Positions 16,031-25,823 of a DNA stretch of 40,647 nucleotides are shown here, piece by piece. Position numbers and translations under genes: made by a program. Source of the DNA: Alphaproteobacteria bacterium (GTDB lineage: Bacteria; Pseudomonadota; Alphaproteobacteria; SHVZ01); assembly GCA_016869375.1 (NCBI GenBank), contig VGEH01000025.1, forward strand, positions 1 to 40,647, given 5' to 3'. Each line of letters begins with the position of its first letter. The stretch's first letter is position 1. Below the pieces are notes generated by a model. It made no database searches, had not been told where the DNA came from, and saw only the letters and a program-made list of their open reading frames with translations.

Positions 16031-16769
16031 GCGCTTTCGACGAGGCTTCCCAGTGATCGGGATGGACCCAGGCCTTCACGAAGGCCTCGGTCTCCGCATT
16101 GTCGACCTCGCGCCGCGCGTCGCGCTCATAGGATCGGGCGATCGCCTTGAAGCCGCGCAGCACATGCGCGCTCTGCGCCAGCATCGGCGCCAGCAGTTTT
16201 TCTATCGCGGCTTCCGCGTCGGCTTCGACGGCATCGGCAAGGCCGCGCGCCTTCGACTCCTCGGCGGAGAGAACGGTAGCCTGCGAGAGAAGACGCAGCG
16301 CGGTCGCCGAGCCGACGCGCCGAAGGAGGTCGTAGCCGCCGCCCCAGCCGGTGGTGACCGCGAGCTTCCCCTGCAGGAAGCCGAAGCGCGCATGAACAGC
16401 CATCGCGCGGAGGTCGCAGGCAAGCGCCAGCTCGGCGCCGCCGCCGAGCGCGTCACCGTTGAGGCCGGCGATCACCGGTGCCGGAAAATCGCGCACTGCC
16501 TGGAGTGCGGCCTTGGCGACGATCGCGAAGGCGCGGGCCTCGGCCGCCTCGCGCACGGCTTCGAGCTCCCTCAGGTCGCCGCCGGCGGCGAAGCACCCGT
16601 CGCCCGCGCCGGTCAGGACAGCGGCCTTGATCGTCTCGTCGCCGGCTTCGGCCTCGAAGACGCTGCGGAGCTCGGCCAGGACCTCGCGCGAGAGCGCGTT
16701 CCGCTTCTCGGGCCGGTCGATGGTGATCCGCAGCACCGCGTCTCGGCGCTCGACGACCAGGTGGGACAT
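16014..16769 (-). CDS. Enoyl-CoA hydratase/isomerase-family protein
   Basis: This 251-residue crotonase-fold protein shows the two oxyanion-hole segments CFAAGGDL (59-66) and GDALGGGAEL (105-114). Glu113 corresponds to one catalytic glutamate of enoyl-CoA hydratases. The second catalytic glutamate appears to be Gln133 (FGFLQ instead of FGxPE), so simple hydration may not be its reaction; crotonase relatives also carry out isomerisation, hydrolysis and decarboxylation of CoA thioesters. ATG 16769 lies 10 bases after the upstream gene's stop. It overlaps the end of the dihydroorotase-like gene by 17 bases in convergent orientation. Confidence 0.85.
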   Translation of the reverse strand: MSHLVVERRDAVLRITIDRPEKRNALSREVLAELRSVFEAEAGDETIKAAVLTGAGDGCFAAGGDLRELEAVREAAEARAFAIVAKAALQAVRDFPAPVIAGLNGDALGGGAELALACDLRAMAVHARFGFLQGKLAVTTGWGGGYDLLRRVGSATALRLLSQATVLSAEESKARGLADAVEADAEAAIEKLLAPMLAQSAHVLRGFKAIARSYERDARREVDNAETEAFVKAWVHPDHWEASSKALRKPG

Positions 16770-16779
16770 GCGTCGGGCT

Positions 16780-18099
16780 CTAGGGTTTCTTGCCAATCGC
16801 GGCGATCGTGCCGCCGCCCACCGTGGACATCGGCTCCGGCGGCGGCGGACGCGTCGCGAGCGGCCAGGGATCGCGGTCGAGATAGTCCGGCTGCCGGCGC
16901 ATGAAGGCCGGCGCCATCGAAGTCATAGGCACGTCCATGAAGAAGTCGCGCTCCCAGGGGAGCTTGCTGCCGGAGGCCCGGCGGACTTCGGATTCCTTGG
17001 CGCAGAATTCCTCGAAGCGTGGTTGGCGCGGCGGGCCGCTCTCCAGCGTCGCCGCGAAGTCGAGACAGGCTTCGGTGATCTCCTCGGGCGTGTTGTCGAC
17101 CAGCCTGAGGCCCTGGTTGTCGAGCTGCGCCTGGTGCCACAGCATCGTGAAGCGTCGGCCGATGATCTCGGCGAAATCGAGCATACGGCCGGTCGATATC
17201 TCCTCGAATCTCTTGAAGGCATAGACCTGCCCCATCTCCGGCGGATAGAGGTCGCCAGGATGGCAGTTGATGCCGAGCGTGGGCCGGCCATAGGCGCGGG
17301 CAAGCTCGAGCGGGCCCGAGAAGCAATGCACGAAGAAGGCGCAATGCTGCACAAGCCAGGGATGCAGCATCGGATGCTTGTCGGTCACCGCGTCATGCAC
17401 ATGCCTGAGGTCGAGGCCGATCGGCTTCATGCTGGGATCGCCGATGCGCACGACCGAGAATCCCTGCTCGACCAAGGCTGCGATCGCCGGCCGGTATGTG
17501 GCGATGTCGCAGTCGCGGAAGGCGTTGTGCCAATGCGCGGGGTTGTAGCCGGTCTCGCGCGCATGGAGGACGACGAAGGGTCGGCTGCGGTCGAGGCCGA
17601 AACTCTCGACCAGGCGGGCGCCCTGCTCCTTCTCTTCGTCGGTCAGGCTCATGGTCGCGCGATAGGGACGCGTGCGCGCTTCGCGCCGGTAGAGATGGCG
17701 CGCGCCATTGGAGGCGCCGCCGAAGACGAAGGTGATGTCTCCGAACTGGAAGTCCGGCCGGTCGTAGAAGACGGTGGCGCTGAGGCGGAAGAAGATCTCG
17801 CGCGAAAAGTCGTCGACCTCGATGATCTCGAAGCCGCGGCAGGGCAGGTCGAAGAGCATGTTCTGGAATTTCGCCGGCAGCGGCGGGCGGAAGAAGAAGA
17901 CCTGATACTCGCTAGTCGGATAGACGGCGTGCAGGGCATGCGCGTCGAACCAGACATGGCCGAACATGTCGACCGCGCCGAAGGGATAGACCACCGCCTT
18001 GCGGCTGTCGCGACGCGCCTGGATCTTGCGGCGCGCATAGGAGGCGAACTGGCCGATCTCGGCATAGCTGCGCCCGAGCGTGTTGTCGAAGGAGGCCAC
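16780..18099 (-). CDS. Glycosyltransferase-like protein, probably TIGR04372 family
   Basis: The 439-residue protein resembles the TIGR04372 group of predicted glycosyltransferases. It has an N-terminal region with FGAVDMFGHVWFD and YQVFFFRPPLP, a middle VVLHARETGYN and a C-terminal GT-B-like part (VRIGDPSMKP, HCFSGPLELARAYGRPTLGIN). The family assignment is from memory of these motifs. GTG 18099 is the chosen start; TTG 18108, overlapping the MFS stop by four bases, is the alternative. It may act on a cell-surface glycan, possibly related to the nonulosonic-acid genes 6 kb away, but it sits in the glutamate-dehydrogenase run. Confidence 0.7.
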   Translation of the reverse strand: MASFDNTLGRSYAEIGQFASYARRKIQARRDSRKAVVYPFGAVDMFGHVWFDAHALHAVYPTSEYQVFFFRPPLPAKFQNMLFDLPCRGFEIIEVDDFSREIFFRLSATVFYDRPDFQFGDITFVFGGASNGARHLYRREARTRPYRATMSLTDEEKEQGARLVESFGLDRSRPFVVLHARETGYNPAHWHNAFRDCDIATYRPAIAALVEQGFSVVRIGDPSMKPIGLDLRHVHDAVTDKHPMLHPWLVQHCAFFVHCFSGPLELARAYGRPTLGINCHPGDLYPPEMGQVYAFKRFEEISTGRMLDFAEIIGRRFTMLWHQAQLDNQGLRLVDNTPEEITEACLDFAATLESGPPRQPRFEEFCAKESEVRRASGSKLPWERDFFMDVPMTSMAPAFMRRQPDYLDRDPWPLATRPPPPEPMSTVGGGTIAAIGKKP

Positions 18100-18104
18100 G
18101 CCGC

Positions 18105-19367
18105 TCAAGCCCTTTGCGGATCGCGGATCGAGGCGAGGAGGGCGAGGCCCACGGCGAAAAAGACGAGGATGATCGCCATCCCCCAGCGCTGGCTCCCCGT
18201 CGCGCGCGTGATCTCTGCCAGCAGCAGGGGGCCCAGGAACGCGGTCGCCTTCCCGGAAAGCGCCATCAGGCCGAACAGCTCGGCGCGGCGCTCCTCGGGA
18301 GCGTAGCGCGCCATCCAGGTGCGCGATGCCGCCTGCACCGGCCCGAGGAAGAGGCCGATCAGAAGGGCTGCGATCCAGAAGACGAGCTTCGAGCTGCTGA
18401 CCAGCACCACCGCGCCGCAGACGAGAAGCCCGAGCAGGCCGGCGGCGATCGCCGTCTTGGCGCCCATGCGGTCGTCGACCCAGCCGAAGGCGACGGCGCC
18501 GATCGCGGCGGTGACGTTGAGCGCGATGCCGAACTGGATCACCTCGGCGAAGGTGAAGCCGAAGGTGCCGGCCGCGTAGATGCCGCCGAAGGCGAAGAGC
18601 GTGGTGAGCCCGTCGGTGTAGAGCATGTTGGCGAGCAGGAAGCGCCAGAGGTCCGGTTGCTGGCGGGCTTCCTTGAGCGTGCGGCCGAGCTGGCCGAGGC
18701 CGATCTTGATCGCGGTCGAAGGCGGATAGCCGCGACCCGGCGCGTCGGGCGTGAGGAACGCAAACGGCAGCAGGAAAGCGAGATACCAGAGCGCCACCAT
18801 CGGCGCGGTCGCGCGGATATGCGCCGCCTGCTCCTTGCCGACGCCGAACCATGGCGTGTCGGTCTGCACGAAGCCCACCAGTGCGACGGCGAGGCAGCCG
18901 AGGCCGCCGAGATAGCCGATGCCCCAGCCGAATCCCGACATGCGCCCGAGCCGCTCGGACGGGACGAGGCCGGGCAGCATCGCGTTGTAGAAAACCAGCG
19001 CGAACTCGGCGCCGAGCGTGGCCACGACGACGAGCGAGAGCGCCATCGTCACATCCGACGTCATCGGCCGGACTTGCCAGAGCAACGCCGTACAGAAGAT
19101 GCAGAGCAGCGAGAACAGGATCGCCCAGAGCTTTCGCCCGCGGCCCTGGTCGGCGACAGCACCGAGGATGGGGGCGAGCAGCGCGGTCAGCAGGCCGGCG
19201 ACGCTGGTCGCGTGCCCCCACTGCACCGTGCCGGCGGTCGGGTCGGTCGCCACCGCTTCGGTGAAGTAGGTGGCGAAGACGAAGGTGACAATGACGGTGA
19301 AATAGGCCGAGTTGGCCCAGTCGAAGAGGCACCAGGCGCCGAGCGCGGGCTTGGAGGCAGGGGGCAT
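18105..19367 (-). CDS. MFS transporter, UMF1/Atg22-like
   Basis: This 420-residue protein has about twelve membrane segments and the UMF1-type opening WCLFDWANSAYFTVIVTF. FYNAMLPGLV and GRMSGFGWGIGYLGG are further family marks. Relatives are linked to efflux of amino acids or other small molecules, but the substrate cannot be read from the sequence. It starts 13 bases after the glutamate dehydrogenase stop, so the two are probably co-transcribed; an amino-acid substrate would fit. Confidence 0.88.
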   Translation of the reverse strand: MPPASKPALGAWCLFDWANSAYFTVIVTFVFATYFTEAVATDPTAGTVQWGHATSVAGLLTALLAPILGAVADQGRGRKLWAILFSLLCIFCTALLWQVRPMTSDVTMALSLVVVATLGAEFALVFYNAMLPGLVPSERLGRMSGFGWGIGYLGGLGCLAVALVGFVQTDTPWFGVGKEQAAHIRATAPMVALWYLAFLLPFAFLTPDAPGRGYPPSTAIKIGLGQLGRTLKEARQQPDLWRFLLANMLYTDGLTTLFAFGGIYAAGTFGFTFAEVIQFGIALNVTAAIGAVAFGWVDDRMGAKTAIAAGLLGLLVCGAVVLVSSSKLVFWIAALLIGLFLGPVQAASRTWMARYAPEERRAELFGLMALSGKATAFLGPLLLAEITRATGSQRWGMAIILVFFAVGLALLASIRDPQRA

Positions 19368-19380
19368 GCTCCTGGACGCG

Positions 19381-22300
19381 CTAGTCGTTTGCGCGGCGCT
19401 TCGGCGCCGACCCGTCGAGTCCTGAGGCGCCCGCCAGCTCGCCGAAGCGCCGGTTCGCCACCGCCAGCATCGCGAGGTCGACGGCTGGGGCGGCGCGCAT
19501 CTCGGTCAGGAGCTGGTCGACGCGTTCGACCGCGGGCTTGCGGCTCTCTACCCACTTGTTCAGCTCTCCCGAATCCGCGAGCACGCGGCGGGCGAGCGTC
19601 GCCTGGTGGCCGTAGAGGTCGTCGAGCACCGCGGCGGCGGCCTGGCGCTGCCAGTCGGTCTGCGGTTTGAGCTGGGCCGCCTGGCTCTTGAGCCAATCGA
19701 GGCCGAGGCGCTGGCCGAGCGCGTAGTATACGCGTGCGACGGCGAGCGGATCGCCGCCGAGGCGGACGATGTCCGGCGCCGCGGCCAGCCAGTCGAGCTG
19801 CGAGACCGCACGCGCCAAATCCTGCGGCACGCCGGCATCGGCGAGGATCTTGGTCGCGGCGTCGAGCTCGGCTCGATCGCCCTCCGACAAGGCCTGGCCC
19901 AGGCCCTTGGTCAGCGCCTCGATACCCGGACGGAACTCGGCGAGCGCGCCGGCGATCGACAGCGGATGCTTGCCGTTGTTGAGGAACCAAAGGCTGGCGC
20001 GTTCCGAAAGCCGGCGGATCGATCGGTGCATCTGGGTCTGCACCTCCGCCGGGACCTTGAGGTCGAGGGCCTGCACGGCTTCCCACATCGGCCCGATCGC
20101 GAAGGCGTCGCGTGCGATCAGATAGGCGCGCGCGATCTCCGGCCAGGCACAGCCGGTCTTGTCGGCCAGCGTCGAGACGAAGCCTTGCCCGGCGCGATTG
20201 ACCATCGCGTTGGTGACGACCGTGGCGATGATCTCGCGCTTCAGCTTGTGACGCGCGATCTCGGTCTTGAAGCGCTTCTTGAGCTCGTCCGGGAAGTAGC
20301 TCTCGAGATCGCCGATCAGCACGGGATCGTCCGGCAGGTCGGACGGAAGCAGGTCGTTGTAGAGCGCCATCTTCGAATAGGCGAGTAGCACGGCGAGCTC
20401 CGGTCGCGTCAGGCCGCGCTCGGCAGCCTGGCGCTCGGCGAGCTGCGAGTCGGCCGGCAGGAACTCGATGTTGCGGTCGAGGAGGCCGATCTTCTCGAGC
20501 ATCCGCATCAGGCGCGCCATCTCCTCGATGCCCTGCGCGCCGTCGGCCTCGGAGAGCGTCAGCGCCAGCGACTGGTCGATGTTGTCCTGGAGCACGAGCT
20601 CGCCGACCTGGTCGGTCATGGAGGCCAGCAGCACGTCGCGCTGCTTTACCGTCATGTCGCCATTGGCGCAGACATCGCCGGTGAGGATCTTGATGTTGAC
20701 CTCGTGGTCGGAGCAGTCGACGCCGGCTGAGTTGTCGATCGCGTCCGTGTTGAGGCGGACGCCGAGCAGGCCCGCCTCGATGCGGGCGCGCTGGGTCATG
20801 CCGAGATTGGCGCCTTCCCCGATCACCTTGGCACGCACATCCTTCGCGGTTATGCGGAGCGCGTCGTTGGCACGGTCGCCGACCTCGGCGTTGGTCTCCG
20901 AGGTAGCGCGGATGAAGGTGCCGATGCCGCCGAAGAAGATCAGGTCGACCGGCATCCTGAGGATCGCCTGGATCAGCTCGGCCGGCGTCGCCGCGTCGCG
21001 GTCGAGGCCGATCAGCTTCTTCATCTCCGGGCTCAGCTTGATCGACTTGGCCGAGCGCTCGAAGATGCCTCCGCCCGCCGAGATCAGCTTCGCGTCGTAG
21101 TCCTTCCAGCTCGAACGCGGCAGGTTGAACAGCCGCTCGCGCTCGGCGAAGCTCGTCGCTGGATCCGGGTTCGGATCGATGAAGATATGCATGTGGTTGA
21201 AGGCGCAGACGAGGCGGGTCGCCTTCGACCGCAGCATGCCGTTGCCGAACACGTCGCCGGCCATGTCGCCGATGCCGACGCAGTCGAAGGGCTCGGTCTG
21301 GCAGTCGCGGCCCATCTCGCGGAAGTGGCGCTTGACGTTCTCCCACGCGCCGCGCGCGGTGATCGCCATCTTCTTGTGGTCGTATCCCGCCGAGCCGCCG
21401 GAAGCGAAGGCGTCGTCGAGCCAGAAGTCGTATTCGCGGCTGATGCCGTTGGCGATGTCGGAGAACGTGGCCGTGCCCTTGTCGGCGGCGACGACGAGGT
21501 AGGGATCGTCCTGGTCGAGGCGGACGACATCCTTGGGCGGCGTCAGCTTGCCGCCGACGGCGTTGTCGGTGATGTCGAGGAGGCCGCGCATGAAGGTGCG
21601 GTAGCACTCGATGCCCTCGGCCTGGACCGCCTCGCGCCCGCCTTCGGTCGGCGGATTCTTGACGAAGAACCCGCCCTTCGAGCCGACCGGCACGATGACG
21701 GCGTTCTTCACCATCTGCGCCTTCATCAAGCCCAGGATCTCGGTGCGGAAATCCTCGCGCCGGTCGGACCAGCGGATGCCGCCGCGGGCGACGCGGCCGC
21801 CGCGCAGATGCACGGCCTCGACGCGCGGCGAATAGACCCAGATCTCGACCAGCGGCCGCGGCAGCGGCAGATCCTCGACCCTCTGGCTGTCGAGCTTGAA
21901 GGAGACATAGGATTTCGGCTGCCCACCGGCGCCCATCTGGAAGAAGTTGGTGCGCAGCGTCGATCGGATCAGGTTCACGAAGCGCCTGAGGATGCGGTCC
22001 TGGTCGAGGTTGGTTACCGCGTCGAGCGCATGCTCGATCTCGACGGCGATGCCGCTGGCGTGCAGCTCGGCGTCCTTGCGGTCGGCCGGGTTGAAGCGCG
22101 TCGAGAAGAAGCGCACCAGGAGCTTGGTGATCTCCGGGTGGTCGGCGAGCGCGTCCTCGATATAGGTCTGGCTGAAGGTGAAGCCTGTCTGGCGCAGGTA
22201 CTTCGCGTAGGCGCGGAGGATCACGACCTCGCGCCAAGTCAGTCCCGCGCCGAGCACGAGGCGGTTGAAGCCGTCATTCTCCGCCTCGCCGCTCCAGACG

Positions 22301-24219
22301 CGGCGGAAGGCATCGTGGAAGGCCTGCTTGACGCGGCTGACCGGCACCTGGCCGCCGGCCTTGAGGCGCATCGAGAAGTCCTGGATCCAGACTTTGTCGT
22401 CAATGCCCTTCGGGCGCACCCGGAACGGGATCTCTTCCAGCACCTTGAGCCCCATGTTCTCCAGCATCGGCAGGATGTCGGAGAGCGCGATCGGCTTGCC
22501 AGGGTTGAAGACCTTGAAGTGAACCTCGTCGCCCTCGGCATCGAGCGGCGTGTAGAGGTTCATCGCGATCTGGCTTGAGGCCAAGGCTTCCTCGACGCGG
22601 TCGATGTCGGTGACCGCGATCTGGCCGGGGAAGCGTTCCCGATAGGACGAACCGAAGGCATCACCGTAACGGTCGAGGATCGAGAGCCCCTTCTCCTCGC
22701 CCTTGGCTTCGACCAGCGCTTGCGAGAGATGGTCCTTCCACGAACGCGCCGCCTCGATCAGCTTAACCTCGATCGCCTTCGGCTCGACCTCGGGGAACTT
22801 CAGCTGATCCGACTGCACGATGAAGTGCAGGCGTGCGAGGACGGATTCCGAGATCTGCGTGTAGAACTGCGTCACCGGGCCGTGCAGGCTCTGCTCGATG
22901 ATCGTCTGGAAGCGCCGGCGCAGCTCGGTGTTGTAGATATCGCGCGGCACGTAGACGAGCGCCGAGATGAAACGCCGGAAGGTGTCGGGCCTAAGGAACA
23001 GCGCGATCCGCTGGCGTTCCTGCAGGTTGAGGATGCCCATCGCCGTGTCGAACAGCAGGTCCTGGTCGATCTGCAGCAGCTCGTCGCGCGGATAGGCCTC
23101 GAGGATTGTCACCAGGTTCTTGCCGTTGTGCGAGCCCGGCGTGAAGCCAGCGCGCTTCAGCGTCTCCGTCACCTTGTGGCGGAGCAGCGGGATCGAGCGG
23201 ACGCTTTCGTTGTAGGCGACCGAGGTGAAGAGGCCGACTACCTGCCACTGGCCGACGACATTGCCCTTCTTGTCGATGTCCTTGATGGTGACGACGTCGA
23301 GCAGCACCGGCCGGTGCACCGAGGAGGGGCGGTTGCCCTTGGCGATGTTGATCAGGATCGGCCGCTCGGTCTCGGCGCGCACCTCCGCCGGAAGCTCTGC
23401 GATGTTGCGCATGCCGCCGAACACGTGGAAGGCCGGATCGCGTACGACGCCGAGACCAGAGTCTGGATTGACCGCCATGCGGCCGGCCTTCGCTTCGTAG
23501 GTGAAGTCGCGATATCCCAAGAAGGTGAAGTGATCGGCCTCGAGCCAGCGCAGGAATTCGAGCCCTTCCTTGATTTCCTCGGCGGCGAGCGGCGGAGGCT
23601 TCTTCTCGATCTGCGCGACCACGTCGAGCAGCTTCTGGCGCATGGCGCGCCAGTCGGTGACCGCGGCGCGGACGTCGGCCAGGACCGAGGCGAGGCCGGT
23701 CTGGATCTGCTCGAGCGTCTCGGCCGAGCTCCTCGCCGAGACGCGGATCTGCATCAGCGACTCCGCCGTCCCGTCCTTGCCGTCCTTGGCGAGGCCTTTG
23801 CGCTTGCCCTTGGCGTCCCGGGTGACGGTCGCGACCGGATGTATGACCAGGTGGACGCCCAGCTCGCGGCGATTCAGCTCGGCCGTGACCGAATCGACGA
23901 GGAACGGCATGTCGTCATTGACGATCTCGACAACCGTGTGGGTCGAGTGCCAGCCGTCTTCCTCAAACTTAGGGTTGTAGGCTCGGATCTTGGGCTGGCC
24001 CGGGGTGCGGGTCTCGGCGAAGCGCCAGAGCGCCATGGCCGCGCCGAACAGGTCCAGAGGGTCCTCGGCCGCGACGTCCTCGGCCGGAACATTTTTATAA
24101 AACAATCGGATAAAGGCTTCCGCCTCGGCCGCCTTCCCGGACTCGCCGAGCCGCTCCCTGGCGAACTCGACCACCCGGTCAATGGTCTCGGCTTTCCGGC
24201 CCTCCAGCTTCTGGCGCAT
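19381..24219 (-). CDS. NAD-specific glutamate dehydrogenase, large (about 180 kDa) type
   Basis: The 1,612-residue enzyme oxidises glutamate to 2-oxoglutarate and ammonia with NAD. It belongs to the large GDH class: a long N-terminal region with ACT-like parts, a catalytic core with ARGGIRWSDR near residue 812 and VGSKGGFFVK near 842, a Rossmann part with GEGANLGMTQRAR near 1130, and a long C-terminal domain. ATG 24219 is preceded by AAGGAGGGAG about 10 bases upstream, which favours it over a longer frame that would run through the upstream control region. A possible promoter on the minus strand is TTGTTC (24315-24310) and TACCCT (24292-24287) with 17 bases between. It heads a four-gene leftward run. 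Confidence 0.95.
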   Translation of the reverse strand: MRQKLEGRKAETIDRVVEFARERLGESGKAAEAEAFIRLFYKNVPAEDVAAEDPLDLFGAAMALWRFAETRTPGQPKIRAYNPKFEEDGWHSTHTVVEIVNDDMPFLVDSVTAELNRRELGVHLVIHPVATVTRDAKGKRKGLAKDGKDGTAESLMQIRVSARSSAETLEQIQTGLASVLADVRAAVTDWRAMRQKLLDVVAQIEKKPPPLAAEEIKEGLEFLRWLEADHFTFLGYRDFTYEAKAGRMAVNPDSGLGVVRDPAFHVFGGMRNIAELPAEVRAETERPILINIAKGNRPSSVHRPVLLDVVTIKDIDKKGNVVGQWQVVGLFTSVAYNESVRSIPLLRHKVTETLKRAGFTPGSHNGKNLVTILEAYPRDELLQIDQDLLFDTAMGILNLQERQRIALFLRPDTFRRFISALVYVPRDIYNTELRRRFQTIIEQSLHGPVTQFYTQISESVLARLHFIVQSDQLKFPEVEPKAIEVKLIEAARSWKDHLSQALVEAKGEEKGLSILDRYGDAFGSSYRERFPGQIAVTDIDRVEEALASSQIAMNLYTPLDAEGDEVHFKVFNPGKPIALSDILPMLENMGLKVLEEIPFRVRPKGIDDKVWIQDFSMRLKAGGQVPVSRVKQAFHDAFRRVWSGEAENDGFNRLVLGAGLTWREVVILRAYAKYLRQTGFTFSQTYIEDALADHPEITKLLVRFFSTRFNPADRKDAELHASGIAVEIEHALDAVTNLDQDRILRRFVNLIRSTLRTNFFQMGAGGQPKSYVSFKLDSQRVEDLPLPRPLVEIWVYSPRVEAVHLRGGRVARGGIRWSDRREDFRTEILGLMKAQMVKNAVIVPVGSKGGFFVKNPPTEGGREAVQAEGIECYRTFMRGLLDITDNAVGGKLTPPKDVVRLDQDDPYLVVAADKGTATFSDIANGISREYDFWLDDAFASGGSAGYDHKKMAITARGAWENVKRHFREMGRDCQTEPFDCVGIGDMAGDVFGNGMLRSKATRLVCAFNHMHIFIDPNPDPATSFAERERLFNLPRSSWKDYDAKLISAGGGIFERSAKSIKLSPEMKKLIGLDRDAATPAELIQAILRMPVDLIFFGGIGTFIRATSETNAEVGDRANDALRITAKDVRAKVIGEGANLGMTQRARIEAGLLGVRLNTDAIDNSAGVDCSDHEVNIKILTGDVCANGDMTVKQRDVLLASMTDQVGELVLQDNIDQSLALTLSEADGAQGIEEMARLMRMLEKIGLLDRNIEFLPADSQLAERQAAERGLTRPELAVLLAYSKMALYNDLLPSDLPDDPVLIGDLESYFPDELKKRFKTEIARHKLKREIIATVVTNAMVNRAGQGFVSTLADKTGCAWPEIARAYLIARDAFAIGPMWEAVQALDLKVPAEVQTQMHRSIRRLSERASLWFLNNGKHPLSIAGALAEFRPGIEALTKGLGQALSEGDRAELDAATKILADAGVPQDLARAVSQLDWLAAAPDIVRLGGDPLAVARVYYALGQRLGLDWLKSQAAQLKPQTDWQRQAAAAVLDDLYGHQATLARRVLADSGELNKWVESRKPAVERVDQLLTEMRAAPAVDLAMLAVANRRFGELAGASGLDGSAPKRRAND

Positions 24220-24372
24220 CGCCTTAGGCTCCCTCCTTGGACGGCGTGCCGGCCGGTTTGTTTTCCTCCGGTCCGGGAAGGGGCCTAGGGTACATCCAAG
24301 ACCGTGTCGGAACAAAGGCTTGTCGGGTAGAGTCGGCGCGACGCCTTCACCCCTCGCAAACTCAGGAGCGCC

Positions 24373-25026
24373 ATGTCCACGGTCGATCCGCCCCGCTACT
24401 CTCCCAAGGTCTTCGACGTCACGAGCGAAGGGGAGGCGCGCTCGATCATCCTGCAAGGGCCCACGACGGGTGATACCGACGAGCGTTGGAGACGGGAAAC
24501 GCCTTGGTTCGGCGGGCTTATCCAACAGGCCCTCGGGGTTCTTCCGGGGTCTCGGGTTCTCGATTTCGGCTGCGGGATCGGTCGGCTATCGAAGTGGCTG
24601 ATCGATGCGGTCGGCTGCCGGGTCGTCGGTGTCGACATCAGCGCCGGTATGCGCCGGCTCGCGATCGACTACGTCGGATCGCCGAGGTTCACGGCCGTGT
24701 CCTATGAGGATTTCCGCGCCGATCCGGCTTGCGGCGAGGGTTTCGATGCGGCCTATGCCGTCTATGTCCTGCAGCACGTCGAACGACCCGACGAGGATCT
24801 GCCGGCAATCGCCCGCGGGTTGCGTTCTGGCGGTCGCTTTCTCCTGGCCAATTCCTCGGCTCGTTGGGTTCCGACAACGCAAGGCTGGGGGCAGGATCAG
24901 TTCAACGTGCTCGCGCTCGCCGGGCAGAGCTTCGTCGGCATCCATGGCTACGTCTTCCCGAAGGAGATCGCCGTGCTCGACGACCTCGACACCGAGACAG
25001 TGATCAACCTGTACCGGCGACCCTGA
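24373..25026 (+). CDS. SAM-dependent methyltransferase, class I
   Basis: The 217-residue protein has the class I methyltransferase motif I VLDFGCGIGRLS (62-73), the acidic end of strand 2 in VVGVDISAGM (84-93) and YVLQHVERPDED downstream. No membrane segment is present. AGGAG lies just before ATG 24373. It opens the rightward unit that ends in legB, legC and legG, so it may methylate a sugar or an acetimidoyl group as PtmH does in Campylobacter; that is inference. The 153 bases to its left hold the divergent promoter region with glutamate dehydrogenase. Confidence 0.85.
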   Translation: MSTVDPPRYSPKVFDVTSEGEARSIILQGPTTGDTDERWRRETPWFGGLIQQALGVLPGSRVLDFGCGIGRLSKWLIDAVGCRVVGVDISAGMRRLAIDYVGSPRFTAVSYEDFRADPACGEGFDAAYAVYVLQHVERPDEDLPAIARGLRSGGRFLLANSSARWVPTTQGWGQDQFNVLALAGQSFVGIHGYVFPKEIAVLDDLDTETVINLYRRP

Positions 25027-25037
25027 GGCTTCAGGCG

Positions 25038-25823
25038 ATGGCGTTGACGCGGGCGATCGTCGGGCTGCTGGTGCAGATGCGCAGGGCAGGCCTGTTCGAC
25101 CTCGGCACTGCGCGTATGATCGAGCTCGGCGAGCAGAATCTCTATGGCAACATCTCGGCTCGTGACGTGGTGAAGGTCGCCCAGCTGCTCAAGCTCGACG
25201 AGCGCCGCATCGCCGGGATCGAGGCGGAGATCCGCGCGCTGATCGACGCCCCGACGCCGCTCTTCGCCTTCGATCTCGCCAAGCTCCTCTATCGCATCGT
25301 CTTCGACTGCGCCACCTATCGCGCGATCGATCTCAACGGGACGGAGGCGGCATGGCGGCACGATCTCAACCGTCCGCTGCCGATCGCCGAGACCTTCGAC
25401 GTCGTCACCAATTTCGGCACGTCCGAGCATGTCTTCGACCAGGCTCAGCTGTTCCGGTCGATCCACGGCCTCACGCGGCCCGGCGGCCTGATGCTGCACG
25501 CGGTGCCGCACCAGGGCGGGCCGGATCATGGCTTCTACAACTACCATCCGACCTTCTTTCACGACCTCGCGGCGGCCAACGCCTATCGGCTCGTCATGCT
25601 GGTGCTGATGAGCGGCAAGGAGGATCGCGACCAGCTGGATGCGATCAGGGAACGGGACAGTTACGCCTCCCTGCTCGCCAAAGGCCCGATCGCGGGCGAC
25701 AGCGGGCTGTTCGTCGCGATGATGCGGCCCTTCGATGATCGCCCCTTCGAGCTTCCTATGCAGGGCTACTACACCGGCGAGCTGTCGGATGCCGCGCGGA
25801 CGGCGTGGGAGGATCGGCGATGA
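25038..25823 (+). CDS. Methyltransferase-like protein
   Basis: The 261-residue product has a degenerate SAM-binding motif (MIELGEQNLYGN, 27-38) and a methyltransferase-like core around FDVVTNFGTSEHVFDQ and LTRPGGLMLHAVPHQGG. Between these lies a helical stretch of about 85 residues. ATG 25038 is 11 bases after the preceding stop; the longer open frame to the left overlaps the first methyltransferase and is rejected. Its stop overlaps the next start (ATGA). It probably modifies a glycan or lipid carrier; the substrate is unknown. Confidence 0.75.
   Translation: MALTRAIVGLLVQMRRAGLFDLGTARMIELGEQNLYGNISARDVVKVAQLLKLDERRIAGIEAEIRALIDAPTPLFAFDLAKLLYRIVFDCATYRAIDLNGTEAAWRHDLNRPLPIAETFDVVTNFGTSEHVFDQAQLFRSIHGLTRPGGLMLHAVPHQGGPDHGFYNYHPTFFHDLAAANAYRLVMLVLMSGKEDRDQLDAIRERDSYASLLAKGPIAGDSGLFVAMMRPFDDRPFELPMQGYYTGELSDAARTAWEDRR

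Noticed and set aside
24220-24525. A 102-residue N-terminal extension of the NAD-glutamate dehydrogenase
   Set aside because: It runs through the divergent control region and the start of the methyltransferase gene, while a good ribosome-binding site precedes ATG 24219.
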